Positions 36,545 through 47,038 of a stretch of 64,000 nt of DNA are shown here, in pieces. How positions within the stretch are numbered: position 1 is the stretch's first letter; each line of letters opens with the position of its first letter. The notes under the pieces were generated by a model. That model searched no databases. It saw nothing but the letters and a program-made list of their open reading frames with translations, and was not told the DNA's origin. Source of the stretch: Caprimulgus europaeus (lineage: Eukaryota > Chordata > Aves > Caprimulgiformes > Caprimulgidae); contig OU015550.1 in NCBI GenBank assembly GCA_907165065.1, forward strand, positions 4,251,501 through 4,315,500, given 5' to 3'. The position numbers were made by a program, and so were the translations under genes.

Positions 36545-36905
36545 CACAGAATCACAGTGGTTGGAAAAGACCTTTAAGGTCATCGAGTCCAACCATAAAC
36601 CCAGCACTGCCAATCCCGCCTCTAACCCATGGCCCTCAGCACCTCGTCTGCCCGTCTTAAATCCCACCAGGGAAGGTGACTCCACCACCTCCCTGGGCAG
36701 CCTGTTCCGATGCTTGACAACCCTCTTGGTGAAGAAGTTTTTCCTGAGATCCAACCTAAACCTCCCCTGGTGCAACTTGAGGCCATTTCCTCTCGTTTTA
36801 TCATTTGTTACCTGGGAGAAGAGACCAAGACCCACCTCTCCACACCCTCCTTTCAGGGAGTTGTAGATATCGAGAAGGTATCCCCTCATCCTGCTTTTCT
36901 CCAGG
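36545..36905 (-). mobile_element. CR1 LINE 3' fragment, inverted
   Basis: Almost the same as the first 360 bases of the 35.0 kb copy and in the same orientation, from GGTTGGAAAAGACCTTTAAG to CTGCTTTTCTCCAGG. A TCGTTTTATCATTTGTTACC block replaces the related block of the other copy. The two lie about 1.0 kb apart as direct repeats and could recombine. Confidence 0.95.
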
Positions 36906-37530
36906 ACTTTTTCTCCAGGGTTTTACTGGTGCACATTTTGGATAGCAGCTCTGCAAGGACAGGGAGGAATTCCCACAGCAAAGGGCCCAAAGCGTTTGCT
37001 GGGATCTCCAGGGCAGAACTCAGCTCTCCCAGCACATCCCGCCTCCTCCAGCACCACGTTGGTTGCCCTGGGATTGCTCAGGAATGCAAAATTATTGAGG
37101 TGCAGGCCCTCCAGGGGGGAAAAAAACCCCACGTTACGAGCGCTAATTAGGTCTTGTGCGTGCACAGATGTTCCACTGGTTTAACTTGAACCGGGTTGCG
37201 TGCCCCAACGTGGGGCTACGGTGGGGATTGAGGCTGATTTAAGGTTGCCTACACCCAGCGTCGCTGCACCGCCGCCGCGCCGGGCGCTGGGTCCAACCGC
37301 AGCGTTTCAATGGAGCTTTTTTCTCCTGTTTATTTCTAAAGAAGGGTGGGAGCTGGATCTGCTCCAGGGAAGGGGCTCAACCCTCTGCAGCTCATGGGGT
37401 GCGTGTACCCCTCCCAAGCAATGCTGTCACCCAAGGGGAAAGTTGCTCTCAAGGGATGTCAGAGGACTGTGCCCCACGGTTTGCAGGGCTGGGCACACCC
37501 CAATGGGCACACGCCAGCCCCGGGTGATCA
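36906..37530. other. intergenic stretch just upstream of the tandem arrays
   Basis: No gene recognised. About 37,190-37,320 is CpG-rich (CTGCACCGCCGCCGCGCCGG), possibly an outlying part of the promoter domain. Confidence 0.5.
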
Positions 37531-37720
37531 ACCACAGGGCCCGTGAGGAACCCCAAAATCACAGAGCCCATGAGGAGTTTCAAACCCACAGAGCCCATGG
37601 GGAACCCCAAACCTATAGTGTCCATGAGGAACCCCAAAACCCACAGAGCCCATGAGGAACCCCAAAACCCACAGAGCCCACGAGGAGTTCCAAACCCACA
37701 GTGCCTATGGGGAACCCCAG
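37531..37720. repeat. minisatellite, about seven 27-30 base units
   Basis: Seven degenerate units with core ACAGAGCCCATGAGGAACCC begin near 37,531, 37,561, 37,588, 37,615, 37,643, 37,671 and 37,698. Units are 27, 28 or 30 bases, and two variant classes (GGAACCCC versus GGAGTTTC or GGAGTTCC) are mixed, as expected from unequal exchange. Confidence 0.93.
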
Positions 37721-37799
37721 TTTTGCCACTGTTCGCTGTGCTCTGGAGATCTGCTTTCCCCATGCCCAGAGTGGGGAGGGCTTTGTGCATGAGGATACC

Positions 37800-38415
37800 C
37801 GGATTTTTTGGGAGTACCCACACTGCCCTATGGGGGGTTCCCTGCTGCTTGGGGGTGCACACAGCTCACTGCTGTGGGGAGGTCTCCACGCTGCCCTGGG
37901 GGACACACACTGCAGTGCCATGGGGAGGGTCCCACACTGCCTGGGGGGGTCCCCACTGCAGTGTCATGGGGAGGGTCCCATGCTGGCTGAGGGGTGCATA
38001 CACAGAGGGTCCCCACGCTGCCTGAAGCTGCACATACCGGGGGGTGCCTACACTTCTCAGGGGTTCCCTGCACTGCCTGAGGGGGAAGAAGGGAGTCCCC
38101 ATGCTGCCCAGGGGTGCACATACCTAGGGGAGGGGTCTCCACCCTGCTTGGGGGTGTTTACACAGTGCTGCCCGGAGGGTCCTCACACTTCTCGGGGGGT
38201 TCCCTACAGTACTCGGGGGTACATGTACTGCACTGCTCGGGGGGGGTCCCCACACTGCCTGGGGGGATCCCCCCACATGCTCGCGGGTGCTCATACTGTG
38301 CTGCTCGGGGAGGGGGGTCCCACACTGCCCGGGGGGGGGGTGCACCATCGCGTTTCCTGGGGGGTTCCCACACTGCCCGGGGGTGCACACACGGTGCTGC
38401 CCGTGGGGGGTTACG
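37800..38415. repeat. degenerate GC-rich minisatellite next to the ATP2B4 promoter
   Basis: Repeated alternation of CACACTGCC or CACGCTGCC, GGGGGTGCACA-type and GGGGAGGGTCCC-type blocks over about 600 bases, with irregular spacing of roughly 30-60 bases. Many runs of four or more G lie on the + strand. All frames are unusually open because of the repeat, so the 291-codon frame here is not a gene. Confidence 0.85.
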
Positions 38416-38552
38416 GACCCCGCCCGCTCTCTCCCGTCCCCCTTAAGCAGCCGACGGGGCGGGCCGCCACCTTAAGAGAGCCCCTCCCCCGGCGGGCTGG
38501 GACGAGCCCTCCTCGGCTCGGCTCTGCACGGCTCGGCACGGCACGGGTTGCC

Positions 38553-38576
38553 ATGACAAGCATTTTCTCCCGCTAG
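38553..38576 (+). other. upstream ORF 1 in ATP2B4 exon 1 (7 codons)
   Basis: ATG at 38,553 within GTTGCCATGA (G at -3 is T-side weak, A at +4), stop TAG at 38,574-38,576, peptide MTSIFSR. It is entirely inside exon 1 if transcription starts upstream of 38,553. Confidence 0.4.
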
Positions 38577-38646
38577 CTCCGGGACCGCTCCTCCGCCGCC
38601 ACCGCCCCCCCTCCCTTAGTCCCCCGTCCCCCCCCCTTCCCATCCC

Positions 38647-38699
38647 ATGGCCACCCGTGGGGTCTCCGCTGCCAACCGGGCACCGTGGGGACTGAGCCG
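38647..38699 (+). other. upstream ORF 2, exon-1 part, continues across the splice
   Basis: ATG at 38,647 (CCCATGG, C at -3, G at +4) gives 17 codons plus two bases to the donor. Joined to exon 2 at 59,837 the frame continues for a split arginine codon and 21 more codons to TAA at 59,901-59,903, giving 39 residues in all. If exon 1 were not spliced, the frame would stop at TGA just inside the intron. Confidence 0.4.
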
Positions 38700-39532
38700 G
38701 TGAGTGCGTGGGGGACGGTTGGAAGTAGGGTGGGTGGGGGTCCCGTGGGTGTTTCCGCGGGTGGGGCGGTGGGTGCGGTGCTTTCACCCACCCCAGTCCC
38801 TCCCAGTTTGCAGCGCTGGGTGCACTGGGGTGTTGCACCCGGGTGCAGCAGGTGGGATTGGGGAGGGGAGGGCTTGGCATAGCACCCCCCCACACACCCA
38901 CGGGGCTGCTTGTTCCCGTTGCACCACGGATGCGAGTGGGTCCCTGGTGGTGGGTGGGGTGCCCACGGTCCTTCCACTTTTGTGCGTGGGAGTCTGCGAG
39001 GTGTGCACCCCCCTCTCTCCCCTTCCTCAGCATCTCTGGTCTTATCTTGCCACTTGTTGCCTATTTTGGGGAGGGGTGGGGGTTATGTGGGTCACAGTCA
39101 CGCGTGTTGTGGGGGTAGGATGCGACCACCGTGGGTCGGGCTCCATCCATCCCAGGGCACGCTGCAGCTTGGCACTGGTGCCGGAGGGAAGGGCAGAGGC
39201 AGCGCGGGGGGGGGGGAGCGCTTTGCGGCAGCCCAAGGACAGAGCGGGGAAGGTGCCGCGTGGGTGGTTTTCCCCATCCATGGGGTAGGAAGGGTGCTAC
39301 TCCCTGTCTGCAGCCGGGTGAGGTGTGTCTGGAGTGGGGTAACCTGGAGACGGAGGTGCGTGGGGCTGGATGCGGACAGAGGGGTGGGATGGAGAGTGGG
39401 ATCGCTGCTGGCATCGTGGGGAAGGGGTGGGTGGCTGGTGTTTGCCCACGCCACGGCCAGGCATATCCATCTCCAGCTCGCATCAAATCCACAGCAGAAA
39501 GCAGAAGGGTGGCGGGGGTGGGGGAAGCGGAA

Positions 39533-39592
39533 GAAAAAACCCCCCAACAAAAAGCGACCCCTCCCAAAAAAAAAGAAAGAAGCAAAGCAAGG
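39533..39592. repeat. A/C then A-rich low-complexity tract
   Basis: Alternating A and C runs followed by A runs with few G, about 60 bases within the GC-rich start of intron 1. Confidence 0.75.
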
Positions 39593-41619
39593 AGGCTCTG
39601 GCCCACATGGCCACCAGGCAGGAGCTTCTCCTGCTCCCAGCATCTGCTGCCAGACCCGGCTGGGTGGGCAGGGGCTGGGGTCGTGCCCCTGGTGGGGTCG
39701 GGATGGGGTGTGGAGCTGGGTGGTCCCTCCCTGCTTGGCCAGAGGCAAGTCAAGATCTTAAAAGAGGGGAGGGAGTGGAGGAGGGACAATAGGTTATTGT
39801 GCTCTTATCTCTGGAGACCTGAGGTTGGGTGGGGGTTTGGATTGCAAATCTCAAACCAGTGCAGCCTGTTTCTGCTGCTGGACAGACTGGGCAGCTCAGC
39901 TGGGACTGACGGACAGTGAGCTGGGGTGGAGGTGAGTGCTCACACCTACCCATGGGGTATCCAGAGCTGTCCTGGGGCTGGGGGGGGCACCCATCTGTGC
40001 CCTCACCCCAAAATGGGCGCAGTGCTCCTGCTGTCATCTGCCCGGGCAGGCAGGGTTTGCGCCGGCTGCCTGCGCCGTGCCTGCTTCCAGACAGTGCCCT
40101 CAATCTTTCGCTTCCTTGAGCACTGAAACACACCTCAATTATTTAATCATGAGCGAAAGAAGCTGACGCCCCCGTGCTCCGCCAGCCCCACCCCGCACTG
40201 CTGTGGGGTTCCCTCCCTGGTTCCGTGTCCTCTCGGGTCACCCTCCCCAGGAAATGCCACCTGTCCCTTGAGGATGGCGTGGGCTGGGGTGAGAGGTGGC
40301 TGCGGGTGGCTCCTGGTAGCCAAGGGTTCTCTCAGGTTGAATGGAGGGAGCTGGTGGTCTTGGAGACCTCCCAAAAGCTCCGTCCCCTTTGATTCCCCAT
40401 ATCCTCACATGGATGTGTGGGTTTTCTGCCCCATGCCAAGGCGTTGGAGGGTGTCCCCATGCTGGGACAATGCCATGGTGCGAGTGGAGCTGGAGGGCAA
40501 ACCTTCCCCATATCTCCCGGTTCCTTGCCCCTTGGGGTGCAGAGTCTATCCCCATCCCACCACGCCTCACCCATGGGTGCTACCCTGGGAATGTCCTCGT
40601 GCTTGGGGACACGCAGGGACCTCTGCAAAGCCTTTGGCTCCTTCCCCGTTGGAGAAGAGCTGGCTGGCACTGGGGTGGGTGGTGCAAGCGCTGCAGGTAG
40701 AGGCTTGAGAGGGCGAAGGGTGTTGCTGTTGGGTGGTGGTTGGTTTTTATTTTCCGTTGAGATGGTGACGGAGGGAATTCCCTGCGCTGCCAGCTCGCGT
40801 GCCGTGGGGTCCTCGCGGCGTGCGGAGAATCTCCGGTGAGCGTGTGTCGCTGTCGGCTGGAGTGTCACCGAGCCTTGTGTCCCCAAAAGTGGGACTCACC
40901 GTGCTGAATCCCCCTGGCACAGCCCCGTGCAGAGGATGGGATGGGGAGGGGTGAGCCGTAGGGGTGACACAGGTCCTTGGGCTGGGTGAGTAAGAGCAGG
41001 GAGGGACTGCTGCTCCTCTCCGCTATTGTTTTGCAGCAGAAAGCCCCGGGGTGGAGCTGTGCCTTGGAGTTCCCCCTCTTCCCCACGGCCTTCCCTGGCT
41101 GCCTGCGCTGGGAGATGAGCCTGCTCCTTCCCCGCCAACACCTCGCTGGGGCTGCGGGTTCCCCGCACGTTCCCCACTCCTCCTCCCTGCTCCTCTCTTG
41201 GGTTTGTTTTTTTTATCCTCTTTCTATTTTTTTTCTCATCCTTGGCTAGGCCATGAGCTGAGTTTGCCCGCAGTGGTGGCCCACGCCTGTTGCAGCAGCA
41301 CTGGAAGGAGCCCACAGGGGTTTTGGGGGGTACACGAGGAGCCTGGGGCTGAGCAGCAGCTCTGCAGTGGGGACTCGCTGCCGGTGCCTGTTTGCTGCTG
41401 CTCCCCGTATCCGCTGTTCCCCGCTGCAGAGCCTGGAGAAGGGTTGGCTGCTGCTCCAGCTTCCTCCTCACCCGGGGCCCCTCCCTGCCAGGGATCACTT
41501 AGCAAATCACTGCTGTGCTCAGGAAAACCTGGGTGAAACCCCCAGCGAGGCGTGGGGTGGGGACCCCGCTTTGCTCTGGGTGCAGCGGTGCCAAGAGATG
41601 CGCTCGCTGCGGTGGGAAC

Positions 41620-41665
41620 CAGGGCTTGGGGAGCAGGGACCAGGGTTTGGGGAGCAGGGACCCCA
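41620..41665. repeat. two-copy 22-base tandem duplication
   Basis: The unit ACCAGGGCTTGGGGAGCAGG is repeated immediately with a single C/T change. Confidence 0.8.
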
Positions 41666-42334
41666 GGAGGGATGCAGCGATGGACGGTGTGACAGTGGCA
41701 GTGGGATGCAGGTCTTTAGATGGGGAGGTGGCTGCTGCAGCACAAAGAGGTGCCACCTCCTTGGTGTTCCCCAATTCCTATGTCTCACTGGGGACTTCTG
41801 GGAGCGGCTCCAGGCAGGGTGAGGGATGCTGGCTGATGCCTGTTGGCTACCTGGAGCCATCCTGGGTGGGATGGATGGAGGCAGTGATGTCCTTTCTATC
41901 ATACAGGTGGAGAATCAGTGTGTGGAAGGAGAAATAAATGTGTCTGGGTAAGCTGGGAATTTGAACCCATCCTTTTTGTGCTGTGCCCAGGAGGGAGTAA
42001 GGACCCGTCCCATGGTGCTGGTGATGGAGCTGCTCCTGGGGGAAGCAGCTTTGGTGGGGACAGGGTGGCACACGCCTTCCCAGCCTCCCTGCTCTCAAAT
42101 TTGGTGCATGCAAAGACCTCCTGCAATGAGCAGTAACAGGCTGGAGGAGAGGGACAGGCGGGTGACAGCCCTTCTCTACCCAGCAGTGGCCAGCCCAGAG
42201 CTCCCCATTGGATTTCCCAGTAACACTGGGATGGGGGTGATGTTTTGGGGGTGCGTGTCCAGCCTTGGGGTCCCTCAGTGCAGCCAGCCATGGGAGCCAC
42301 ATTCCCTGCCACCTTCTGCCACTGCTTTCTGAGG

Positions 42335-42425
42335 CCAAACTAATGAAACATCTGACTTTGATGTTTTAATTAGTTGCTTTTGGCTTTATTGCAGAGGGAA
42401 TAGAGTTTCCATGGGCTTTCAAAAC
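42335..42425. promoter_or_regulatory. candidate intronic regulatory element
   Basis: AT-rich block with AACTAAT near 42,337 and its inverse ATTAGTT near 42,369, separated by GAAACATCTGACTTTGATG, then CTTTTGGCTTTATTGCAG. It stands out from the GC-rich intron. Motif-based only. Confidence 0.2.
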
Positions 42426-43499
42426 CTGCCCCTCTATTTGTTGATTCGAAAAAGGAGAATTAAAAAAAAATCAAATAATAAAGCAAGCTCACCCTGGATA
42501 GAGAAAGGAAGAAAGCAAACGCTTGAGGCGTGCAGAGCACATGACAACCCACTGGTGTGTCACCCACCTGGATGGTGACTCTTTTAAAGCACTAATTAAG
42601 CAACTAAGCTCCTCAGAGAGCTCTCTGTGAATAATAGGTGAGTTTGGTGTCTTCCTGCGTTCGTGAGCTTCTGGGAGGGGTCTCAGATTTAAACATGGGG
42701 AGGTGATGGATGCACAGTGACGTGTCCCTGGGGGGTCAGGAATTGGGGCAGTGGGAGCATCACCACAATGGCCCAGCAGCAAAGCGAGGGGCTGGTCCTG
42801 CTCTTTAAGCCACCACTGTCCTGGCAGATGGAGAGGGATGTGGGGACCTTGGTGTGGGTGTGAGGTGGGATGCTGAGTGCTCCTGGGCTGGCTCCCTGGG
42901 ATGTCTGTGCTTTGGGATGGTGGCATCCAGTTCTAAATGCAGTATGGACTGAGAGGGGCCAGGCTGGTGAGGGGACAATGTGTGACACTGGCCTTGCCTG
43001 TGGTCCTCTGCCAAAATCCTGCGGCAACTCACTTTGGAGCAACGGAAGGGGCACGGGAAGGATCATCCCATCAGGTAGTGCCAAGGGCTGGAGAACTCCT
43101 CATCTCAGCCAACCCTTCCCTGCCCACAGCACGAGGGTCTGTGGTGAGCCCACGGGGACACACTGGTCCCCTCACACAGGGAGTGGGACAGTACCCTGTG
43201 CCTCCTGCCCATCGCTGGGACACGGCGGGTCCCCAGTGCAGAGACTCCTCGCCAGGGTGGCAGAAGCCAAGCTGAAGGTTTGGCCAGTTGTCCATGTTTT
43301 ATGCTGACGGAGAAACTTTTGCTTCTCCGCTTCCATGGCAGGGATGAGTCGGCAGCTGGGCTGAGCCGAGGTGCCAACAGCCAAAGGAGCCGAGCGCTTC
43401 TGCGGCTGCTGGGGACAAGTCTCCATCCCTTCTTTTCTTACATGTTTATTTATTTGATGCAGTATCCCCATGTTTTCCCCCTGCTAAAGCCACCGGGGT

Positions 43500-43870
43500 C
43501 TGCGGGGAGCAGCGAGCTGCTGGTGTGCCTGGGCAGCGTGCAGCGCGTAGGAGTCCCTACCCGGAAGAGTTTGTCCAGCGAGGACGGGGAGGGAGGAATC
43601 CGATCCCTCCTTTTCCCAGGCTGGGATCCCAACGCGCTTCGCTTCCCGTGGCCCCGTCCGCCTCCTGCTCCCGATTCCCCCCCTGCGTGGATCTGGCCTC
43701 TCGCTCCGTCCCGGCTGGTGAAGGAGAGAACTCCCCAGCACGGATCCTGCGGCTGCTGACATCTCTTTGTCTCCGGCACGGAAAGGTCAGCCCTGCCGAA
43801 CTCGCCGCGCTCCGCTAAGGAGCCGTAAATAAGCTGGATCCTTCTGCCACGGGGCCGCGGCAGCCACCGG
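43500..43870. promoter_or_regulatory. intronic CpG-rich cluster, possible alternative promoter
   Basis: About 370 bases with frequent CpG (GCAGCGTGCAGCGCGTAGG, CCAACGCGCTTCGCTTCCCG, GAACTCGCCGCGCTCCGC). No TATA box and no strong donor follows (GGAAAGGTCAGC near 43,784 is weak). It could be an alternative promoter or an enhancer CpG island. A CTC triplet run follows at about 43,891-43,912. Confidence 0.28.
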
Positions 43871-45019
43871 TTCATGGGCTGATCCCAGCATCCTCCTCCT
43901 CCTCCTCCTCCCTGGGTAGAGGAAGGATTCGTGCTGGAGGGGGGGATTGGGCTGGGCAGTGATGCCAGCCGGGGGCTGAATCCAGTGCTGCAGAGCCTGG
44001 GGCGTGGTGGGGGTGGGCTGAGGCCTGAGGCACTCGCTGCAGCGGTGGCAGCAGTCAAAGCAATGTGCCCCATGCCAAGGGCAGGAGCCGGGAGGGTTCC
44101 TCGTGGGTTCCTGCCTTTCCTGGGCTAAAAATAAGCTGCTGGCCCTCAGGGTGCTGCTTCTGCTCCCACTGGGGGGGCCAAGGGTGGGCAGGGGGTGAAG
44201 CTGGACCGCAGGGGACCACGAGGAAGCTCAGCCCTGCGCTGGGGTTGCGAGCCCTGCCTGGGACATGGCGTGTGACCTTTGCTCTTTGAGCATCGGATCC
44301 AGTGATCAGATTTTCAGGTCTGGGCTCAGATTTCGGACAGAAGGTGTCTGATTTTTCAACCTCGTTTCCCGAGATGCTAATTAAGGACCCTGCTGCGGCA
44401 GCTAGAGCTTTACTGTCCCTTCTCCACCCCTCGCTTGCCCGGGAGGTGCCGATGGCCCCGGCCAGCCCTGTGCTGTGCCCTCTGCTTTTCTCTTCTGGCC
44501 CTTTGTTCCCACTCAGAAATGCTGATGTTTCGTCTGTCTCAGCTTCAGCCCTCCCAGAGGTTTAGTGCCATGGCATCGCAGTTCTCCAGCTCTTCATCTC
44601 TCTTCCCACCTCCTCACCAGCTACTTAAAAGTAACCCTGGGTTGCTCGAGCACTTGGCTGCTCCAAGCAGATCTCAGACTGCATGGGGGTTTTTTTAACT
44701 GGTGCTGGGAAAGCTGCTTTCTTGCTTTTGCCATCTCCTGGGCTGTCGCTGGGACATGAGGATGAGTGAGAAGGTGGCTCAGTCCTCGAGCATCTTCCTG
44801 TCTCATCTCCATTCTGCCAGGGCTGAAGCCCCCAGCGCATCGTTGGCTCTGGAGGCTGAGCTGGGCTGTACCGCAGGGGAGGAGGACGGCTCCAAGCATG
44901 ATCCACTGGCCCTGAAATTCAAGACAGGGTGTCTTGTTTGCTATGTGAGGCTCCCAGACCAGTGTGGCACCAGTACAGCACTGGGAGAGCTGCCTTAGTT
45001 GTGCACAAAACCATGCTGT

Positions 45020-45450
45020 GACAAGGACTGGAGCACATCTCCTGCGAGGACAGGGTGAGAGAGTTGGGGCTGTTCAGCCTGGAGACGAGAAGGCTCCGGG
45101 AAGCCCTTCTAGTGGCCTCCCAGTACCTGAAGGGGCTCCAGGAAGGCTGGGGAGGAACTTTGGCCAAGGGCAGGGAGTGACAGAACAAGGGGTGATGGTT
45201 ATAAACTGGACAAGAGTGGATTTAGATGAAATATTGGGAAGAAATTCTTTGGAGTGGGGGTGGTGAGACCCTGGCCCAGGTTGCCCAGAGAAGCTGTGGC
45301 TGCTCCTCCCTGGAAGTGTTCAGGGCCAGGTTGGATGAGGCTTTGAGCAACCTGGTCTAGTGGAAGGTGTCCCTGCTGCTGGCAGGGGGGTTGGGACTGG
45401 ATGAGCTTTAAGGTCCCTCCCAACCCAAACCAATCTGGGGTTCTGTGATA
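45020..45450 (+). mobile_element. CR1 LINE 3' fragment in intron 1
   Basis: Ordered CR1 blocks: GACAAGGACTGGAGCACATC, GGGGCTGTTCAGCCTGGAGA, GAAGGCTCCGGGAAGCCC, AGTACCTGAAGGGGCTCCAG, CCCAGGTTGCCCAGAGAAGC, GGTCTAGTGGAAGGTGTCCC, ending GGGGTTCTGTGAT. About 430 bases in sense orientation relative to ATP2B4. It is closely related to the 25.6 kb copy. Confidence 0.95.
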
Positions 45451-46968
45451 TCACCACACAGTGCTGAGCTTCCCCAGAGTTCCCAGCCCAGGGCTGCCCG
45501 CTCCAGAGGGGATTTTTGCTGGTTCTGGGCACATGGCTGTGCCAGGAGCACGGCTCCAGTGTGGCCTCTGTGATGGTGACAGCCATGGGGTGACCCAGGC
45601 TGGGAGAGAGCTCACACTCCAGCGTGAACCTGAGTTAAACATTATTCCAGCCTCTGGAAAGCAGGGAGGTTGGTCAAGGAGGGAGGGATTGGTGCAAGGA
45701 GGAGGGTTGCAGGGAAATGAGGACAGGCTGGATTTGTGGCTGTGCTGGAGGCTGTTTGGTGATGCCAACAGTTGGTAACACCAGATTGGTGATGGAGGAA
45801 CTCGAGCTGTGGTAGGACAGGCTGCCAGGCTGTAGCAAGGCTTGAATTGTACCTTGTGAGGGTCACATTGCTTGTGCCAACCCTGCTGCTGGAGAGCTGG
45901 AGGAGAGCTGTAATAACAACCCGCCTCGACGCATTACTCAGTGCAGGGGATTCATCCCGTGTGCGGGCAGAGCTGGAGGGTGAATCAACCACAGGGAGCC
46001 GGGACCAGAAACTTGGCTGTGGAAAAGCTGAAAGGGCAGCGGATCTTTCCTGGGTGTCCTGGTGCAGACGTGGCTGTGAGTCACTGCATCCTGCTTGGGA
46101 AAGTGCAGAGACCCAAAACTTTCCTCAGAGCAGCGGGCAGGGTGCTGGTGGTCCCTGGGATGGGTCACCAACGGGTCCTGCTGTGCCCACCCTGTTCCCC
46201 TGTGGGAGCAGGGCTGTGCTTATCACTCAGGGACGTGTCTGTGGAGCGGGGGGGACCCTTCTCATAGCCAGAAACCTCCGTGTCCCAGCTCGAGCTGTGA
46301 AAGTGTGAAGCTCCTCAGCCTGCATTTTCCAGTGTGACTAGTGCTGGCTATTTTTAGTTGTCCAAATTAAGCTCGCCTAAATGATGTCTTTTGAGGTTTA
46401 TTTGAGGGAGGAGGCCTGAAGTGGTGTTATTTCCCAAGTGACGAATTGCTCTTAAATCTGACCCCAAATGGACTGTCCAAAAACGAAGGGAAGAACCAAA
46501 CCAGCTGACTCTCAGCAGCGTTTCCTGCTCAAAGAGCTGCAGGGAACCTGGAGGTGTTTCCTGAGCGAGCAGGAGAACTCCTGGGGGAAGGAGAAAGCAA
46601 GGAGCCAAGACACGCTCACCTCCCCATGGGGAAAAAAAAACAACCCAGCTGCATAACCTCATCCCTCTACCTGCTTTGGCATCCCTGGGGGTATGCTGTG
46701 CCCTGGAGAGCCGGCCTTGCAGACGCTGTCTGCTCTGCGGAGGATTAAATCCACGGGCTGCTCTTCCCAGGGGCAGCTTGAATTACTCGGGGTGTGCTGG
46801 GTGCCAAATGCAGCCGATGGCGGCTCCCGGAGGAGACGGCTGCTTTGCTGGCTGGGTGAGGAGGTTGGAGCTGCAGGTCACGGTGCTGAGGTGTTGGTTT
46901 GTAGGTGCCTGGTTTTGGGGAAGGTTTGCTTGGGGCTGATGGAGAGGTGGATGCCCTGGTAGCCAGCG

Positions 46969-47038
46969 GATGCTCGAGGGCTGGGTGCAGCTGGTTCTGT
47001 GGATGCTCGAGGGCTGGGTGCAGCTGGTTCCATGGATA
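46969..47038. repeat. two-copy 35-base tandem duplication
   Basis: The unit GGATGCTCGAGGGCTGGGTG continues for 15 more bases and is repeated with two or three changes. Each copy contains one CTCGAG site. Confidence 0.9.

Larger units (their letters stand above)
38480..38699 (+). other. ATP2B4: ATP2B4 untranslated exon 1 (start approximate)
   Basis: The right boundary is set by the donor CCG|GTGAGTGCG, with GT at 38,700-38,701, an excellent match to consensus. The left boundary is a guess inside the CpG island because no TATA or initiator fixes the start site. The exon carries a seven-codon upstream ORF (38,553-38,576) and the start of a second upstream ORF at 38,647 that remains open to the donor. 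Splicing to exon 2 at 59,837 is inferred; a transcript would settle it. Confidence 0.6.
38400..38720 (+). promoter_or_regulatory. ATP2B4: CpG-island promoter of ATP2B4
   Basis: A dense CpG block with SP1-type boxes on both strands: CCCCGCCC at 38,418-38,425 and GGGGCGGG at 38,456-38,463. Two CTTAAG copies sit at 38,442 and 38,471. No TATA box is evident, consistent with dispersed initiation. It is followed by a consensus splice donor and lies upstream, on the same strand, of the ATP2B4 start-codon exon with no other gene between. Assignment to ATP2B4 is inferred from that geometry and from the untranslated first exon of mammalian ATP2B4. High CpG density continues weakly to about 39.3 kb. Confidence 0.72.

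Noticed and set aside
35102-36889. Frames of 115-150 codons at 35.1-35.5 and 36.5-36.9 kb
   Set aside because: They fall inside inverted CR1 fragments; the minus-strand versions are relics of the LINE ORF2 end, not host genes.
37196-37225. String resembling a retroviral primer-binding site (GTGCCCCAACGTGGGGC)
   Set aside because: No LTR lies directly upstream and no retroviral coding sequence follows. The match is short and partly self-complementary, so chance is likely.
1-38400. Exons of the expected neighbours OPTC, PRELP or FMOD
   Set aside because: No leucine-rich-repeat pattern was seen in any listed frame. The large coding exon of PRELP or FMOD would be obvious, so they lie outside the window; very short OPTC exons cannot be fully excluded by eye.
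37531-38415. Possible CRISPR-like array
   Set aside because: Units are directly adjacent and degenerate without unique spacers, and the context is a vertebrate genome. It is a minisatellite.
37701-39919. Overlapping frames of 190-290 codons on both strands around the promoter (for example 37,701-38,576, 38,910-39,761 and 39,061-39,789 minus)
   Set aside because: They overlap each other in several frames, track the GC-rich minisatellite and CpG island, and show no domain or family likeness. Low stop density in GC-rich repeats explains them.
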